From NCBI GenBank assembly GCA_028678905.1, contig JAJRCO010000232.1:1-5395 (forward strand): a DNA stretch of 5,395 nt. The letters are read 5' to 3'. Below, piece after piece: positions 4,825-5,395 of this stretch. The notes beneath the pieces are model-generated. The model did no database searches and was not told where the DNA came from. It worked only from the letters and a program-made list of their open reading frames with translations. The translations under genes and the position numbers were made by a program. This stretch comes from Methanomicrobiales archaeon. GTDB taxonomy: Archaea; Halobacteriota; Methanomicrobia; Methanomicrobiales; JACTUA01. How positions within the stretch are numbered: position 1 is the first letter of the stretch; the number at the start of each line of letters is the position of its first letter.

Positions 4825-5395
4825 GTGACAATCACCACCACTCCCTGTAGCTGGGCTGATCAGAGGGAACCGCAGCCCGCGGAGAGCGACCTCTCTTCAG
4901 CCCTGCAGCAGTTTGAGACTGTTTCTCTCTCCCGGCCGAAAGAAACGAACGCCCAGCTGCTGACCCGCAGGGAGAACAAGCACCCGATGACCATCAGAAA
5001 GTGTTGGGAGCTGGTGCAGACTCTGACAGACTCCTGCCGGGTGCTTGACGTGAACCGGACTCTAATGGGACGATATAAGACCCTGTAGTACGATGACTCC
5101 GGATTCCGCACTTACCTACAGCACCACAACGGAAGAGCAAACAGGTATAAGCTGCGTCTGCGCCATACGGATCCACGGGAGAGACCTATCTGGAAGTGAA
5201 GAAGAAGGACAACAAAGGTTTCACCGAAAAGACCGTATCAGGACTGTCTGAATACCGTTTTTCCTCTGTTTTCATCGCCGCAGTCCTAATGCACCGGGAC
5301 TCGGAACGAAATGGTTATACCATGCCATGCAGACGTCCGAGATGTATGACCGTCCGGATCAATGCGGTTCGCTTCATCGTAGCGGCCCTGGCGTA
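4825..5395 (+). pseudogene. Decayed VTC-domain polyphosphate polymerase gene, running off the window
   Basis: The start is GTG 4825 with GGTGAGG (4814-4820) 4 nt upstream. Frame 1 reads SDLSSALQQFETVSLS (21-36), then LLTRRENKHPMTIRKC (45-60), SCRVLDVNRTLMGRYKTL, and TAG at 5086-5088. Directly after it the family pattern goes on as YDDSGFRTYLQHHNGRANRY, then KLRLRHT. A frameshift near 5165-5177 is needed to reach GETYLEVKKKDNKGFTEKT (5178-5234, frame 3). These are VTC-domain landmarks: the N-KH variant of the usual TKY lysine motif, the YDD-x-x-F-x-x-YLxHHNG block, the RYKLRLR basic strand and the E-x-KKK strand that line the polyphosphate tunnel. After KT the sequence jumps to SGLSEYRF and AVLMHRDSERNGYT, which resemble the C-terminal end, so roughly 90-100 middle codons seem missing. 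An intact protein would make inorganic polyphosphate from nucleotide triphosphate. With a TAG, a frameshift and a deletion this copy is unlikely to work. The final 100 bases are open in two frames and I cannot assign them firmly. Confidence 0.75.

Noticed and set aside
4628..4828. 66-codon plus-strand ORF through the structured segment
   Set aside because: Proline/glycine-rich sequence that follows from the stem-forming bases; no SD and no family resemblance.
1..5395. CRISPR array, tRNA, rRNA or intact insertion sequence
   Set aside because: I saw no regularly spaced direct repeats, no tRNA cloverleaf motifs, no rRNA signatures, and no transposase domain in any frame.

Overview
The window looks like archaeal chromosome, most likely a methanogen of the Methanomicrobia (Methanomicrobiales-like). 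The best evidence is a minus-strand gene for translation initiation factor aIF1A, a protein found only in archaea and eukaryotes. Supporting signs are TATA-like boxes about 25 bp upstream of several starts, GGTGAT/GGAGG-type Shine-Dalgarno (SD) sequences, oligo-T tracts after some genes, and a VTC-type polyphosphate polymerase of a form I associate with methanogens. The genus assignment is inference. Base composition is near 50% GC. The region is accessory in character: short genes on both strands, wide spacers and several decayed genes.

Layout, left to right. Bases 2-416 (+) hold the 3' part of a frameshifted gene of the DUF4287/START-like (SRPBCC) lineage. Bases 612-722 (-) encode a 36-residue cysteine-rich mini-protein followed by an oligo-T tract. 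Bases 944-1960 (+) encode a protein of two fused AHSA1/SRPBCC domains, with a complete SD plus Met-Met still present at the junction. Convergent to it, bases 2184-2630 (-) encode an NTF2/SnoaL-like protein. Bases 2631-3107 hold no gene that I can defend. Bases 3108-3401 (-) encode aIF1A, preceded by a 33-codon ORF (3401-3502) whose stop overlaps the aIF1A start as TAATG. Bases 3685-3825 (-) hold a second small cysteine-containing ORF, interrupted by one TAG. Bases 3893-4267 (-) encode a VOC/glyoxalase-fold protein.

From 4477 onward everything reads on the plus strand: a TATA-like box, a 58-codon small ORF interrupted by one TAG (4510-4686), a strongly self-complementary segment (4658-4767) containing a 12-codon ORF and a T7 tract, a perfect 7-bp hairpin (4781-4797), and a decayed VTC-domain gene (4825 to the window edge) with a TAG, a frameshift and an apparent internal deletion.

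No common pathway links the intact genes. SRPBCC, NTF2-like and VOC proteins are all small one-pocket ligand-binding folds that often travel together in accessory regions. The most interesting items are the structured segment at 4658-4767, the coupled leader ORF on aIF1A, the SD-bearing domain fusion, the two cysteine-rich mini-proteins, and the fact that the interruptions in several otherwise good frames are all TAG.
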